Shown piece after piece: positions 23,239 to 31,748 of a stretch of DNA of 31,748 nucleotides (position 1 is the stretch's first letter; each line of letters begins with the position of its first letter). The DNA is from Paulinella micropora. Lineage: Eukaryota > Cercozoa > Imbricatea > Euglyphida. Location: assembly GCA_009731375.1 (NCBI GenBank), contig BJOX01000151.1, forward strand, positions 381,313 through 413,060, read 5' to 3'. The notes under the pieces are model-generated. The model was given only the letters and a program-made list of their open reading frames with translations. It was not told the origin of the DNA and made no database searches. A program made the position numbers and the translations under genes.

Positions 23239-25374
23239 TTAAGCTCGACGTAGATCATATTGCGGGACACTCAGTCGCTGTGCGCTCTTGCAGTGCTCGA
23301 GCGCCAGCTCAGGTTGCCGTATCCCTGTGGCAACATGGCCCCCGCGGCGATCTTCAGGCCGGCCAGGATTTGCGTTCGCCTGTCTGCGTTGACACAGGTG
23401 AGGATCAGCACATGCAGCACCAGCGTCGGGAGCGCGTTCCACGCCGAAGCGCAAGATCGCCCCGCTCTGGTATTGCTGAATGCAGCTGATGAGGGCTCAG
23501 CAAGCCAAGAGGAGGCAGAGGATTCTAACTAGCCTGCCCGAGCTTCCGTTCCCAAGTCTGCCTTCACACCAGCCCAGAATGCCCTGAAGCCAGGGCGGCA
23601 AAGAGTCCCAGCACAGTGTCTTGAGCAGGGAGATGAACACCCAAGCCACAAAAGCGACCGCCATCAGACACAGCAGCATCTTTGTGCAAAGCACAGCTAC
23701 CATGGTGGCCACTGCGGGGACGAGCGCCGCGAGGACCAAGACCGCAGCTAGAAGGAGCAAGTACAGAAGCTGCAGCCATAAAACAGCGCGATGGAAGGCC
23801 ATTTCTGCATCAGCCGCCTCCTGCTGCTCGTGCTGCTTTTGCTACTGCTGCTTCTGCTCCTGTTGATTCTGCTCCTGCTGCTTCTGCTCCTGCTGCTCCC
23901 GCTTCCGCTCCTGCTGCCGCTTCTGCTCCGCTTTCTGTTGCCTCTGATGAATCTGCTTCAGCTCGGCTTTCTGATCCCCTTCTGCTCTTCTTTCTGCTGC
24001 TCCTGCTGCTGCTCCTGCTGCTTTCGTTGCGGCATGTGGTGGTTCTGCGGCATTGCCCGTATGCTCTGCTGCACGCTAGTGATTACTTCCTTTTTCCCGT
24101 CAGCATCATGACTAGCCTTGTTTATGGAGCCATCGATTGGCTCACTATTTCTACTACTGTTGCTGAGGTCCCCTTTGTTTGCATCGCCACCGCTGCTCTG
24201 AGTCTGTCCGTTGTTGCTCGGTGCAAGCTTGATGTCAAAATGCTTGAGGTCAGACGGGTCCTGCGTGGCGGGTGCCCACCGGCCCAAGTACATGTCCTGC
24301 TTCTTACCATCGAGTTGCTGCAGTATGCTGGTCTTGAGGCGATCGAGCGGTGAGAGGCCGTTTGGTGAGAGCGCCCGTAGAGAATCCATAGCCTTTCTAG
24401 CCACGTCTAGTTCCGCCGCGGCCGACCAATGGAAGACCACGCCCTTGTCCTCCCACGCCTATGCTTGCGCTTCTTCGAAAATCTGCCGCGCCATCTGCAC
24501 ACTCTCATCCAAGCGTAAAGGCGCCAGCGCCAGAAATCTGCCATTGAAGCGATCCATGAGCGCCTTCTTCCCATGCAGAGCTTCCAAGCATATTTGCTTC
24601 AGCTTAAGCTCTTTATCCAAGTCATCCCGTGTCCAAAACCCGTCACCCATCTTGCAGACCTCCTCCATGCCGTGATTAGTTGCAAAAAGAAAGACTGCCT
24701 GTTCGACAGTAATTTGCTCTTGATTTCTCTTCGAGAAACTTGACCTGCATGAAACATGACACCACAAGCAAATTTCTTGTGCGTATCCACCACGCCAATC
24801 AGTCTCAGCCAAGGCGACACATGCACACAATATTCGGCAGACCAATGCGGTAAACCATAGGCCGAGAAATTCGTACATGCAGCGACCTGTCCAGCGGGGC
24901 CAAAAAGCTGTCGAGCACTTCCGGGTTGCACCTGCTCACCTCGTCGACGACTATCACGGAGTGAGGCTTGTCCTTCAGCCTATCCAGGTCCGACTGGTGT
25001 TGCCCCACCGTACCGACCGTAGAACTGAGAGCTAGCAAGGCAGAGGAGCAACGACTATCACGGAGTGAGGCTTTTCCTTCAGCCTATCCAGGTCCGACTG
25101 GTGTTGCCCCACCGTACCGACCGTGGAACTGAGAGCTAGCAAGGACTTGTGCTTGCAAACAACTTGCGTAGTTCAACATTGAAACGAGCTTTCCAAGCGA
25201 GCTGGCTGCATGAACACATCTTTCCACAGACAGGTTCCACTCTACATACTTTCGCTATGAAGATTGCTTGCTTCCCTTCCTCACGCTTTACCTGGGCCGC
25301 GTCGCTGGGGGACTTCCAAGTACTCAAGTTCAGTGAAATGTAGTCACCCCCCAGAACCTCTGCCAACCGTTCGC
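23239..25374 (-). pseudogene. AAA+ ATPase (ClpB D2-like) with Q/K/E-rich tail and membrane segments, spliced, probably decayed
   Basis: Probably an ATP-driven protein remodeller. Exons: 25374-25292 ([20 protein letters not shown]), 24993-24887 (Walker B as SVIVVDEV, then LDSFLAPLD), then 24744 onward with a sensor-1-like FLFATNHG, LMDRFNGRF at the arginine-finger position, and a C-terminal lid (LSPLDRLKTSILQQL). GT-AG introns 24994-25291 and 24745-24886 join these in perfect phase and restore AAA+ spacing. After the lid come a polar Ser/Asn/Asp linker, a Gln/Lys/Glu-rich segment, and at least two hydrophobic helices (about 23600-23800), then a further part whose frame is unclear. Breaks: in-frame TAG at 24459-24461 and 23842-23844 and a +1/-1 shift at CCCC 23976-23979. 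The Walker A part lies upstream. The ClpB/torsin-type assignment is by motif; membrane helices behind such a module are unusual. Confidence 0.6.
24947..25144. repeat. 104-bp tandem duplication spanning an exon start
   Basis: Two copies of about 95 bp (24947-25041 and 25051-25144), period 104, with only two or three substitutions. Each holds the acceptor-like CACCAG and the first codons of the Walker B exon (SDLDRLK). Only the lower-coordinate copy continues into the rest of the exon; the other runs into a stop soon after and lies inside the intron. Confidence 0.9.
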
Positions 25375-25391
25375 CTACACGCAAGTTCACT

Positions 25392-25462
<71 letters not shown>

Positions 25463-25471
25463 GTCTGTCTA

Positions 25472-25526
<55 letters not shown>

Positions 25527-25634
25527 GTCTGTCTATCTATCTATCTATCAATCTATCTATCTGTCTATCTATCTATCTATTGTGTCCATCGCATTCATTC
25601 TACGACTTGCACTACAGTACCGAGCGTCGTCTTG
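25375..25634 (-). other. Possible Walker A end plus intron filled by a TATC microsatellite
   Basis: On the reverse strand, 25634-25621 reads as codons GKTTL plus one G, followed by GTACTG. At the far side of the (TATC)n tract, TGTAG precedes GCGAACGG at 25374. Splicing 25620-25375 would give [15 protein letters not shown], exactly the Walker A to helix spacing of AAA+ proteins, in phase. Upstream of GKT, however, is a pure pyrimidine tract ending GCAAG, which could itself be another acceptor, leaving a 10-base exon. So the match may be real or a coincidence; the first part of the P-loop is not found. Confidence 0.4.
25391..25580. repeat. (TATC)n microsatellite with TGTC variants
   Basis: Tetranucleotide tract interrupted by TCTG units near 25462-25490 and 25526. 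It lies between coding-like segments of the AAA+ gene and is probably intronic. Confidence 0.92.
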
Positions 25635-25639
25635 CCAGA

Positions 25640-26070
25640 AAGAACGAAAGAAAGAGAGAAAGAGAGAAAGAAAGAGAGAAAGAGAGAGAGGTGTGTGTGT
25701 GTGTGGGGGGGGGGGGCAGGGCGGAGGGATAGCGATGCAGACGAGGAAAAGCGTGTTTGCATGATTAGGTGTGTAGTCATGCATATGTATGCATACACCA
25801 AAAACCACGTGCAAGTTCACGACGTGCATGATTATAACGTCACTGGCAAAAGTATCATTAGCATCAAAGCTACAGAAATAGCAGTCGGTAAAAGACAACA
25901 ATGTATTAACATCAGGAACGATAGCCAGAAAGGTTGCATGCAGGTGGTCGCTGACAGAGCGGGACATCTTCTAGCAGAACTTAGCAGAACAGTGGCGTGC
26001 ATAGATAGACACACAGACAGACAGACAGAAAGACAGATAGGTAGGTAGGTAGGTAGGTAGGTAGGTAGGT
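25640..26070. other. Simple-repeat-rich spacer
   Basis: Contains (GAAA)n/(GA)n at 25640-25692, (GT)n and a run of G near 25692-25717, about 280 bp of unique sequence, and (AGGT)n at 26038-26070. Open frames crossing it are low-complexity shadows. No gene is identified. Confidence 0.6.
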
Positions 26071-26117
<47 letters not shown>

Positions 26118-26126
26118 TTACTATTG

Positions 26127-26177
<51 letters not shown>

Positions 26178-26198
26178 TTGCTACTACTACTACTACTC

Positions 26199-26238
<40 letters not shown>

Positions 26239-26265
26239 TACTACTAACATTACTACTACTAACAT

Positions 26266-26307
<42 letters not shown>

Positions 26308-26320
26308 GACTACTACTACG

Positions 26321-26388
<68 letters not shown>

Positions 26389-26414
26389 CAGTACCACTAC
26401 CATCACACATTTCA

Positions 26415-26454
<40 letters not shown>

Positions 26455-26482
26455 TACTACTATTACTACTACCAGTAGTACC

Positions 26483-26531
<49 letters not shown>

Positions 26532-26557
26532 GTGAAATGTGTAATGGTAGTGGTACT

Positions 26558-26596
<39 letters not shown>

Positions 26597-26620
26597 AAAT
26601 GTGTGATGGTAGTGGTACTG

Positions 26621-26687
<67 letters not shown>

Positions 26688-26712
26688 TAGTAGTAGTTGT
26701 AGTAGCAGTAAT
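26071..26712. repeat. (CTA)n/(TAG)n giant inverted repeat
   Basis: About 400 bp of CTA units (26071-26475) face about 235 bp of TAG units (26478-26712), meeting at CCAGTAGTACCAGTAGTAG near 26472. A non-repetitive island in the left arm (ATCACACATTTCACTAC, 26402-26418) has its exact reverse complement at 26591-26607 and a one-mismatch copy at 26529-26545. The right arm is thus an inverted copy of the left and not an independent microsatellite. The two arms can form a very long hairpin. Confidence 0.85.
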
Positions 26713-26809
26713 GTCGACAACAACAACAACAACACCAAAAACAACAACAATAACAACAATAACAACAACAACAACAATGACCACGACGACCACGATGACC
26801 ACGACGACG

Positions 26810-26844
<35 letters not shown>

Positions 26845-26935
26845 AACAAGAACAACAACAGCAAGAACAACAATAACACCAATAACAACAACAACAACAA
26901 CAACAATAACAACGAAGTGGCAGTTATTTTTTGGC

Positions 26936-26970
26936 TGATAGCCACACACCGTCTTATCATTCGTTTAAGC
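26936..26970 (+). repeat. CAA-tailed retroposon end, copy 1 (short)
   Basis: TGATAGCCACACACCGTCTTA followed by a shortened body and directly by (CAA)n. Matches the first part of copies 2-4. Confidence 0.5.
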
Positions 26971-27285
26971 AACAACAAGAACAACAACAACAACAGCAAC
27001 AACAACAGCAACAACAGCAACAGCAACAGCAGCAACAACATCAGCAACAACAACATCAACAACATCAACAATAACAACAATAACAACAACAACAGCAGCA
27101 GCAACAACAGTAGCAACAGCAACAGGAGCAACAACAACAACAACAACAACAGCAATAACAACAGCAATAGCAACAGCAATAACAGAAACAACAGCTACAA
27201 CAACAACAACAACAACAACAACAGCAGCAGCAGCAGCAACAGCAGCAACAGCAGCAGCAACACAACAACAACAACAACAATAACA

Positions 27286-27337
27286 GCCGTTAGCCATGCA
27301 CCATCATGCCATTGATTTAGTTACTGTAATTAAATTG

Positions 27338-27371
<34 letters not shown>

Positions 27372-27410
27372 TCGACAACAACAACCACTCACAACAACGA
27401 TAACGCCGCA
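27286..27410 (+). repeat. CAA-tailed retroposon end, copy 2
   Basis: GCCGTTAGCCATGCACCATC, then a GATTTAGTTA...TAATTAAATTG segment, then (CAA)n. The body of about 50 bp is shared with 28654 and 28781. Confidence 0.65.
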
Positions 27411-27720
27411 ACGACGGCAGTCATAACTGATTTGTTTGTCAGTGCGTTATTTACATGACAGAGTGATGGAAGAGAATGGAGGGAGAAAGGGAAGGTACTT
27501 GCGATACTGCCGTTTTATGTCTTTTGGCCTAAACAAAGAGTGTGAAGTCTACGCGCGATACAACAACAGATCTACCTTTGCGTTCCTGTCAAGCTCTAAG
27601 ATCAAAGAAGTTCATCTTCTCGAGAGGCAAGTTGTTGAGTGCAGCGTCGTGCACATCCGCGCCTATGCGGACATAGTGAGTGCCAGGAAATGCCTTCATG
27701 TTTGGGAAGTTTTGGCGCCG
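27411..27720. other. Unique sequence, unassigned ORF
   Basis: Forward open frame 27436-27939 has about 95 residues of normal composition (to about 27720) before running into CT-repeat-encoded Ser/Leu. I recognise no domain and there is no supporting context, so it is not called a gene. Confidence 0.3.
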
Positions 27721-27722
27721 AC

Positions 27723-27780
<58 letters not shown>
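27721..27780. repeat. (CT)n microsatellite
   Basis: CT dinucleotide run with a single TTTC interruption. Confidence 0.92.
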
Positions 27781-27782
<2 letters not shown>

Positions 27783-28653
27783 CTATTTCTCTCTCCTGTT
27801 TCTCTCCTTTCCCTATCTCATCCTCCTCCTCACTTTCCTTTCATGTGCTGCCAGTGACATCACTGTCACAGCCTTCTCGCCCTTTCTCTCCTGCGGACCC
27901 TTCCACCCCGCAACCGAACGTCTACTATGGCCCAGCTAGTGTGCTAGGGAGTGATCCTTCTCTCACAGCCTTCCCTNNNNNNNNNNAGTGTGCTAGGGAG
28001 TGATCCTTCTCTCACAGCCTTCCCTTCTTTAGGGTCAGCTGATAGCCCCCCCCCCCCACCCCATATCCTTTTCCAGTTTCCCTTTGCGTCGGCGTCACAG
28101 CCCTAGGTTTAGAAGGTGGGCCCATGATCCACTTGCAGGCTATCTTGGTGGCCATGGGGCTCCTTACCACCTGCTTGAATGCTAGGTTGTGACTCCTTGC
28201 TTTTTCTGACCTTGAAGGTGTCTAGACAGCTCTTTCCTTCGGCCTCCAGCGCTTGTGACTACTTGCTGGTGTCTGCTCCATTCGACTTGTTCGTCTTGTT
28301 GGTGTTGGTGTTGTTGTNNNNNNNNNNCACACGCGAGATTCGAACTTGTTGCTCAGACCGTTTTTTCACAGGCCATGGCGAGTCTCTCCTCCCCCTCCAT
28401 CATCCCTCTCTCTTCCTTTTCTCCCTTCTCCGCGGACTAGTTCTTCTCCCATGGCTTGTCTGCTCTCTTCCATGACTTTCCTCCTCTCCCTCTGTTGTTG
28501 TTGTTCTACTATAGTGCATGCTCTTCTGCTCTTTTCCCATCCATCTTCATTTCTTGTTTCTGAGCCCTAGAGGTACATGGAGCAAGCTCTGGCGTCCCGA
28601 GTCGGCTGGGGATGATTAGACATTTAATACTTGTCTTTAAGTGCCACTTTAAA
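27781..28653. other. Pyrimidine-rich non-coding region with two 10-N gaps
   Basis: C/T-rich sequence with no convincing gene. A 39-bp segment is present on both sides of the gap 27977-27986. The part from about 28560 leads into a CAA-tailed retroposon end at 28654 and may be its body. Open frames are Ser/Leu/Pro-rich shadows. Confidence 0.5.
28328..28380 (-). other. Possible tRNA-derived (SINE-like) promoter boxes
   Basis: On the reverse strand, TGGCCTGTGA (28375-28366) resembles an A box and GTTCGAATCTC (28345-28335) a B box, about 20-30 bases apart. It does not fold as a complete tRNA, and the gap at 28318-28327 cuts the sequence just after the B box. Suggestive of a SINE head only. Confidence 0.25.
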
Positions 28654-28780
28654 GGCCGTTAGCCACGCACCATCTTGCAATTGGTTTAGTTATCTTAATT
28701 AAAGTAAACAACAACAACAACAACAAAAACAACAACAACAACAACAAGACAAGAACAACAACAACAACAACAACAACAAC
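28654..28780 (+). repeat. CAA-tailed retroposon end, copy 3
   Basis: GGCCGTTAGCCACGCACCAT, then TTGCAATTGGTTTAGTTA and CTTAATTAAAGT, then (CAA)n. Best candidate for a longer copy, because unique non-repetitive sequence precedes it. Confidence 0.65.
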
Positions 28781-28962
28781 CGTTAGCCACACACCATCTT
28801 ACCATTGGTTTAGTTGATATTATTAATTAAATTGCACAACAACAACACCAACACCAACAACAACACCAACACCAACAAGAACAACACCAACAACAACAAC
28901 AACAACATCAAACAAACAACAAAAACAACAAAAACAACAAAAACAACAAAAACAGCAACAGC

Positions 28963-29003
<41 letters not shown>

Positions 29004-29011
29004 ACAACAAC
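28781..29011 (+). repeat. CAA-tailed retroposon end, copy 4, and (CAA)n array
   Basis: CGTTAGCCACACACCATCTT, then ATTGGTTTAGTTG and TTAATTAAATTG, followed by a long CAA/ACC-type array that reaches the 3' side of the EGF gene on the other strand. Confidence 0.65.
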
Positions 29012-31748
29012 ACGCTTTCCGACGCCTTCTGTGACTCAGTTTGTGTGCTTCATCAAGTTTGTAGCCGCTTGGGCAGCTGCACTGCGCGGAAGGCCCCCCC
29101 TCGCTGGCTCTGTCTACCGGACAGGAGGCGCAAGCGGCCGCCTCCAGGAACCAAGGGCGGAAGTACATGAACCTGAGCGCCGGTTGTCCTCCCTCAGTCA
29201 GTACACAGGGGGAATACATCCTTGTCACTGAAAATCGCCATTGAGTGGAATACCTCGGCGTCCAATCCGGCGGCGCCTGGAACAAACGCTCGCCGCCGTA
29301 GAAATCATTAAACGTCAGTGCGGTATCGAACTGCCACGCCAGCTGGTACTCACCCGCGGCGTCCCTGTACTCGACGCGCCAAGTATAAGGAGCTGCTCCC
29401 CTCTGCTGCCCCGGTTCTAGCGCAAACGAGACGTTGGGGACAGTCACTGCCCTACCGCCGTAGCTCACCCGAAAACGCTCTGCCGGATAATCCGGTATAG
29501 GCAAACCATCGGCACAGTTAAAGGCAGTGGCAGTCTGGAACGGCTCTGTGGTCGAGACCATTCTACACACGGGATCCTCGTTGCAGTAAAAGTAGGCGGA
29601 CCCCCTGGTCCTGTCCTGCACCTGGCAGACGGGGTACGCTGCCATACTAACAGGGTCGTACGGCAGGTCCCAGAGCCTCGCGGGCTCAGCGCCCTGCTGA
29701 AGGCCACAGGCACAGTAGTAGCTGCCAGGCGTGTTCACGCACTGGCCGGGGCCGCAGTAGATGGTCGGGACGCCACCCTCACTGCATTCGTCTACGTCCA
29801 CGCAGCCCGTGACGCCCGCCCCGGCGTAGCCCCCCGGGCAAGCAGAGCACAGAAAGCTCCCGATCGTGTTGGTGCAGGTAGTCAAGGCATCGCAGGCCCC
29901 CCTCCCGACCAGGCACTCATTCACGTCCGCGCAGCCCCCCGCGGTGTCGTTCCACGCATAGCCAGCATAGCACTCCCTTGGACTACAGCTCCAGTTGCCG
30001 GGGACGTTCCTGCACACGACCTGGTGGCCGCAGCCGCCGTTGTCAGTAGCACACTCGTTGATGTCCAAGCAGGCGCCCTGACCCTGGTTGAGGTAGCCAA
30101 GCGGGCAGTCGGTACAGACGTAGCTGCCTACGGTGTTCATGCACCGGCGCTGCGCATCGCAGGGCTGCTGCTGCGTGCATTCGTCGGCGTCGACGCAGGC
30201 CCGCTGCGACTCGGACAGCGTAGTGTAGCCAGCCGGACACAGCAGGCAGGTAGGAGAAGGCTTAAAATTGATCCAAGTTAGTGCGGCCCTCATAATGGAG
30301 GCGGATTGGAAGGCTAGCGGGTACCGCTCGAAGACTAGCCGCATGGCAATGGGGGCTAGCTCCTCCGCCCGGCCAAAGGAGTAATCTTCGATCTCCCATT
30401 TTGCAAGTGTGTTAGTGCTTATGATGTGGGGAGGTTCCACCCGAATCAAAGACGATTGCTTCCACCAGGACTGTGGATCGGACGGGTTGTGTGTGTACCA
30501 TACTTCGAGCCGGGGATAAACTCCTGCCTCGAAAGAGGACGATAGGTCTCCCGCGAACCACAGCCGTACCGTATCCAGGAATGGCAGAGAAAATGAACGT
30601 GGTGGGGGGAGGCGGAACTCGATGTAGTCGCCGAACCGGTCCGCCGTCAGCCGGGCCGCAGCGAACCGTGCGGGGCCTTCCGTGGTCTGCAAGTACCATT
30701 CGCTGGACGGGCCGGCCCAGGGGGTTGGTGTCGGAGCGCCGGGCCCATACGTAAAGAGAGGGAGCAGGTCCTCCCCCGTCGAAGACCGTATCTGCCAATC
30801 ATAGTTAGTCTGGGGTGATAGTACGTAGGACTCTCTGAAGAACGAGTTCCAGTCGGTGTCATGTAAGTAGTAGCCGGGCCTGCAATCGCACCGGTACCCG
30901 ACACCCGTCTCCACGCACAGGCCGCCGTTGCTGGGGTGGCAGCGTGACTGCGTAGTGACATCACCCCCCGAGCTGTCGCAGTACGTGCCCGCCGGACGGT
31001 AGTAGGGGAGACAGACGCGCGGTAGCACCGCGGCGGCCGACAGCCCGCTGTCCAGCAGGGCGCGCAGCCCGTTGCCCTCGAGCAACTCGTGGCAAGTGCT
31101 GGAGTGCTCCTGCTCGTCCTCGGGAGTGCTGAAAGCCCAGCCCGCCAGCGGCTGTGCAAACGAGGTGGCGTTAGTCAGCGCGTAGCGGGCGCGCAGCCGT
31201 GGGCCGCGCAGGAACGCCAGCGGCTGGTTAAAGCTGCGCGCTTCGTAGAACATGCCGTCGAGGTTGTCCAGTGAAGCGGGGGCCCAGCCGCTCAGGGCGC
31301 TGTTGAACCGGGCGGCCCCCGCAAACATCCAGCTGGCGTCCCGCAGACGCGGGACGGCCCAGGCCAGCGGGCCCGCGACGGCCAGGTTGCGGGCGTTGTA
31401 GAACAGGTGGCTGGCGTTGCGCAGCGAGCTGGTGTTGAGCGACTCGAGCCCGGGGACGACTTCGGCGTCCGTGCCTGCCAGCAGGAACTGGGCCTCTTCT
31501 ACCAGCCCGGTATCGGAGCCGCGCAGGTCTACGCGCAGGCAAGGCGAGTAGGCAAAGGCGCCCTCCAGGCTGCGAGCGGCTTCCGTGCTCAGCCCCGCCA
31601 GCTCCTGGCAGAGGCGTGGCAGCTGCGCCCACGACCAGGCAAAGCTCCGCACACCGGCGGTGGCCAGGCCGGCCAGCGGGGGTAGGTATTCCAGGCCGTC
31701 GGCGCGCCAAAAGTGGTGGCCGCGCGACTCGTGCAGCCGCAGCCCTCC
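28908..31748 (-). CDS. Extracellular multi-EGF protein with BspA/DUF285-like N-terminal region, 5' end outside window
   Basis: A large secreted or cell-surface protein; the frame is open to the window edge, so start and signal peptide are missing. In order: DUF285/BspA-like repeats (about 31130-31430; HLFYNARNLA, WMFAGAARFNSALSGW, GMFYEARSFNQPL), an EGF-like domain (about 30861-30960), an unassigned beta-rich domain (about 30270-30850), then four calcium-binding-type EGF domains with DxDEC/DxNEC starts (about 29705-30200), a second unassigned domain with WRVEY and WRFSV segments, and a CASCP...CSCPSGY cysteine motif near 29050-29090. Much more GC-rich than its surroundings. The final 40-odd codons are poly-Leu read from the (CAA)n array, so the true end is probably a splice site or stop near 29010-29050. 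Role in adhesion or surface coat is inferred. Confidence 0.8.

Larger units (their letters stand above)
26713..27410. repeat. Long interrupted (CAA)n array
   Basis: About 700 bp of AAC/CAA/CAG trinucleotides with two unique islands (26926-26968 and 27286-27338). ORFs of Asn/Ser or Cys/Leu here come from the repeat and are not genes. Both islands carry the same retroposon-like motif described separately. Confidence 0.92.

Noticed and set aside
25832-27315. Long ORFs of poly-Ser, poly-Val, poly-Leu, poly-Asn or poly-Cys on both strands
   Set aside because: They are translations of CTA/TAG and CAA trinucleotide arrays in every frame, with no non-repetitive domain.
28328-28380. Intact tRNA gene
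   Set aside because: B-box-like and weak A-box-like words only; no acceptor stem, and a gap truncates the sequence.
28654-28837. Spliced-leader RNA (CCGTTAGCCA resembles the dinoflagellate leader CCGTAGCCAT)
   Set aside because: Extra T and divergence after ten bases, no donor site or Sm site, and every copy runs straight into a CAA tail, so a retroposon end is the better reading.

Overview
This is a repeat-dominated piece of a nuclear eukaryotic genome, probably from a microbial eukaryote. The evidence is the spliceosomal GT-AG introns, retrotransposons of eukaryotic classes, very dense microsatellites, and a secreted-type EGF protein. The sequence does not fix the lineage. The EGF plus BspA/DUF285-like domain mix is common in free-living protists, but I make no taxonomic claim. 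Three runs of N (13315-13438, 27977-27986, 28318-28327) show a gapped assembly.

Layout. 1-2400: CTA, TATC/GATA and GA microsatellites with a 220-bp fold-back hairpin. 2761-3033: a MITE with long terminal inverted repeats and a TA target duplication. 3625-22140: a nested pair of retroelements. The outer one is a decayed Penelope-like element (PLE), forward strand. It has direct terminal repeats of about 490-540 bp (pseudo-LTRs), an RS-rich first ORF, and a second reading frame with a GIY-YIG endonuclease before a CxC motif and a reverse transcriptase. This order is the permuted N-terminal-endonuclease arrangement known from the Naiad/Chlamys clade. Its right terminal repeat is split by a 10.7-kb Ty3/gypsy LTR retrotransposon (11051-21785, reverse strand). 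That element has 236/237-bp LTRs, an AAAT target duplication, primer-binding site, polypurine tract, gag, a small intermediate ORF, and protease-RT-RNase H-integrase. The gypsy element is young (LTRs about 97% alike) and nearly open; the PLE is old.

22141-23110: AT-rich sequence with a TAA-tailed retroposon-like 3' end. 23240-25640 (reverse): a spliced gene, probably now a pseudogene, for a ClpB-D2-like AAA+ ATPase with a Q/K/E-rich tail and hydrophobic C-terminal segments. Two introns have exactly matching phases, and a TATC microsatellite appears to occupy a third. 25640-29010: microsatellites, including a CTA/TAG giant inverted repeat, long CAA arrays, and four copies of a short CAA-tailed retroposon end. 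28908-31748 (reverse): the GC-rich 3' part of a gene for a multi-EGF extracellular protein that runs off the window.

The best candidates for something new are the protist N-terminal-EN PLE with its RS-domain ORF1, the gypsy Gag with a CCCH zinc finger in place of the usual knuckle, and the AAA+ ATPase with C-terminal membrane segments and two in-frame UAG codons at glutamine-like positions.
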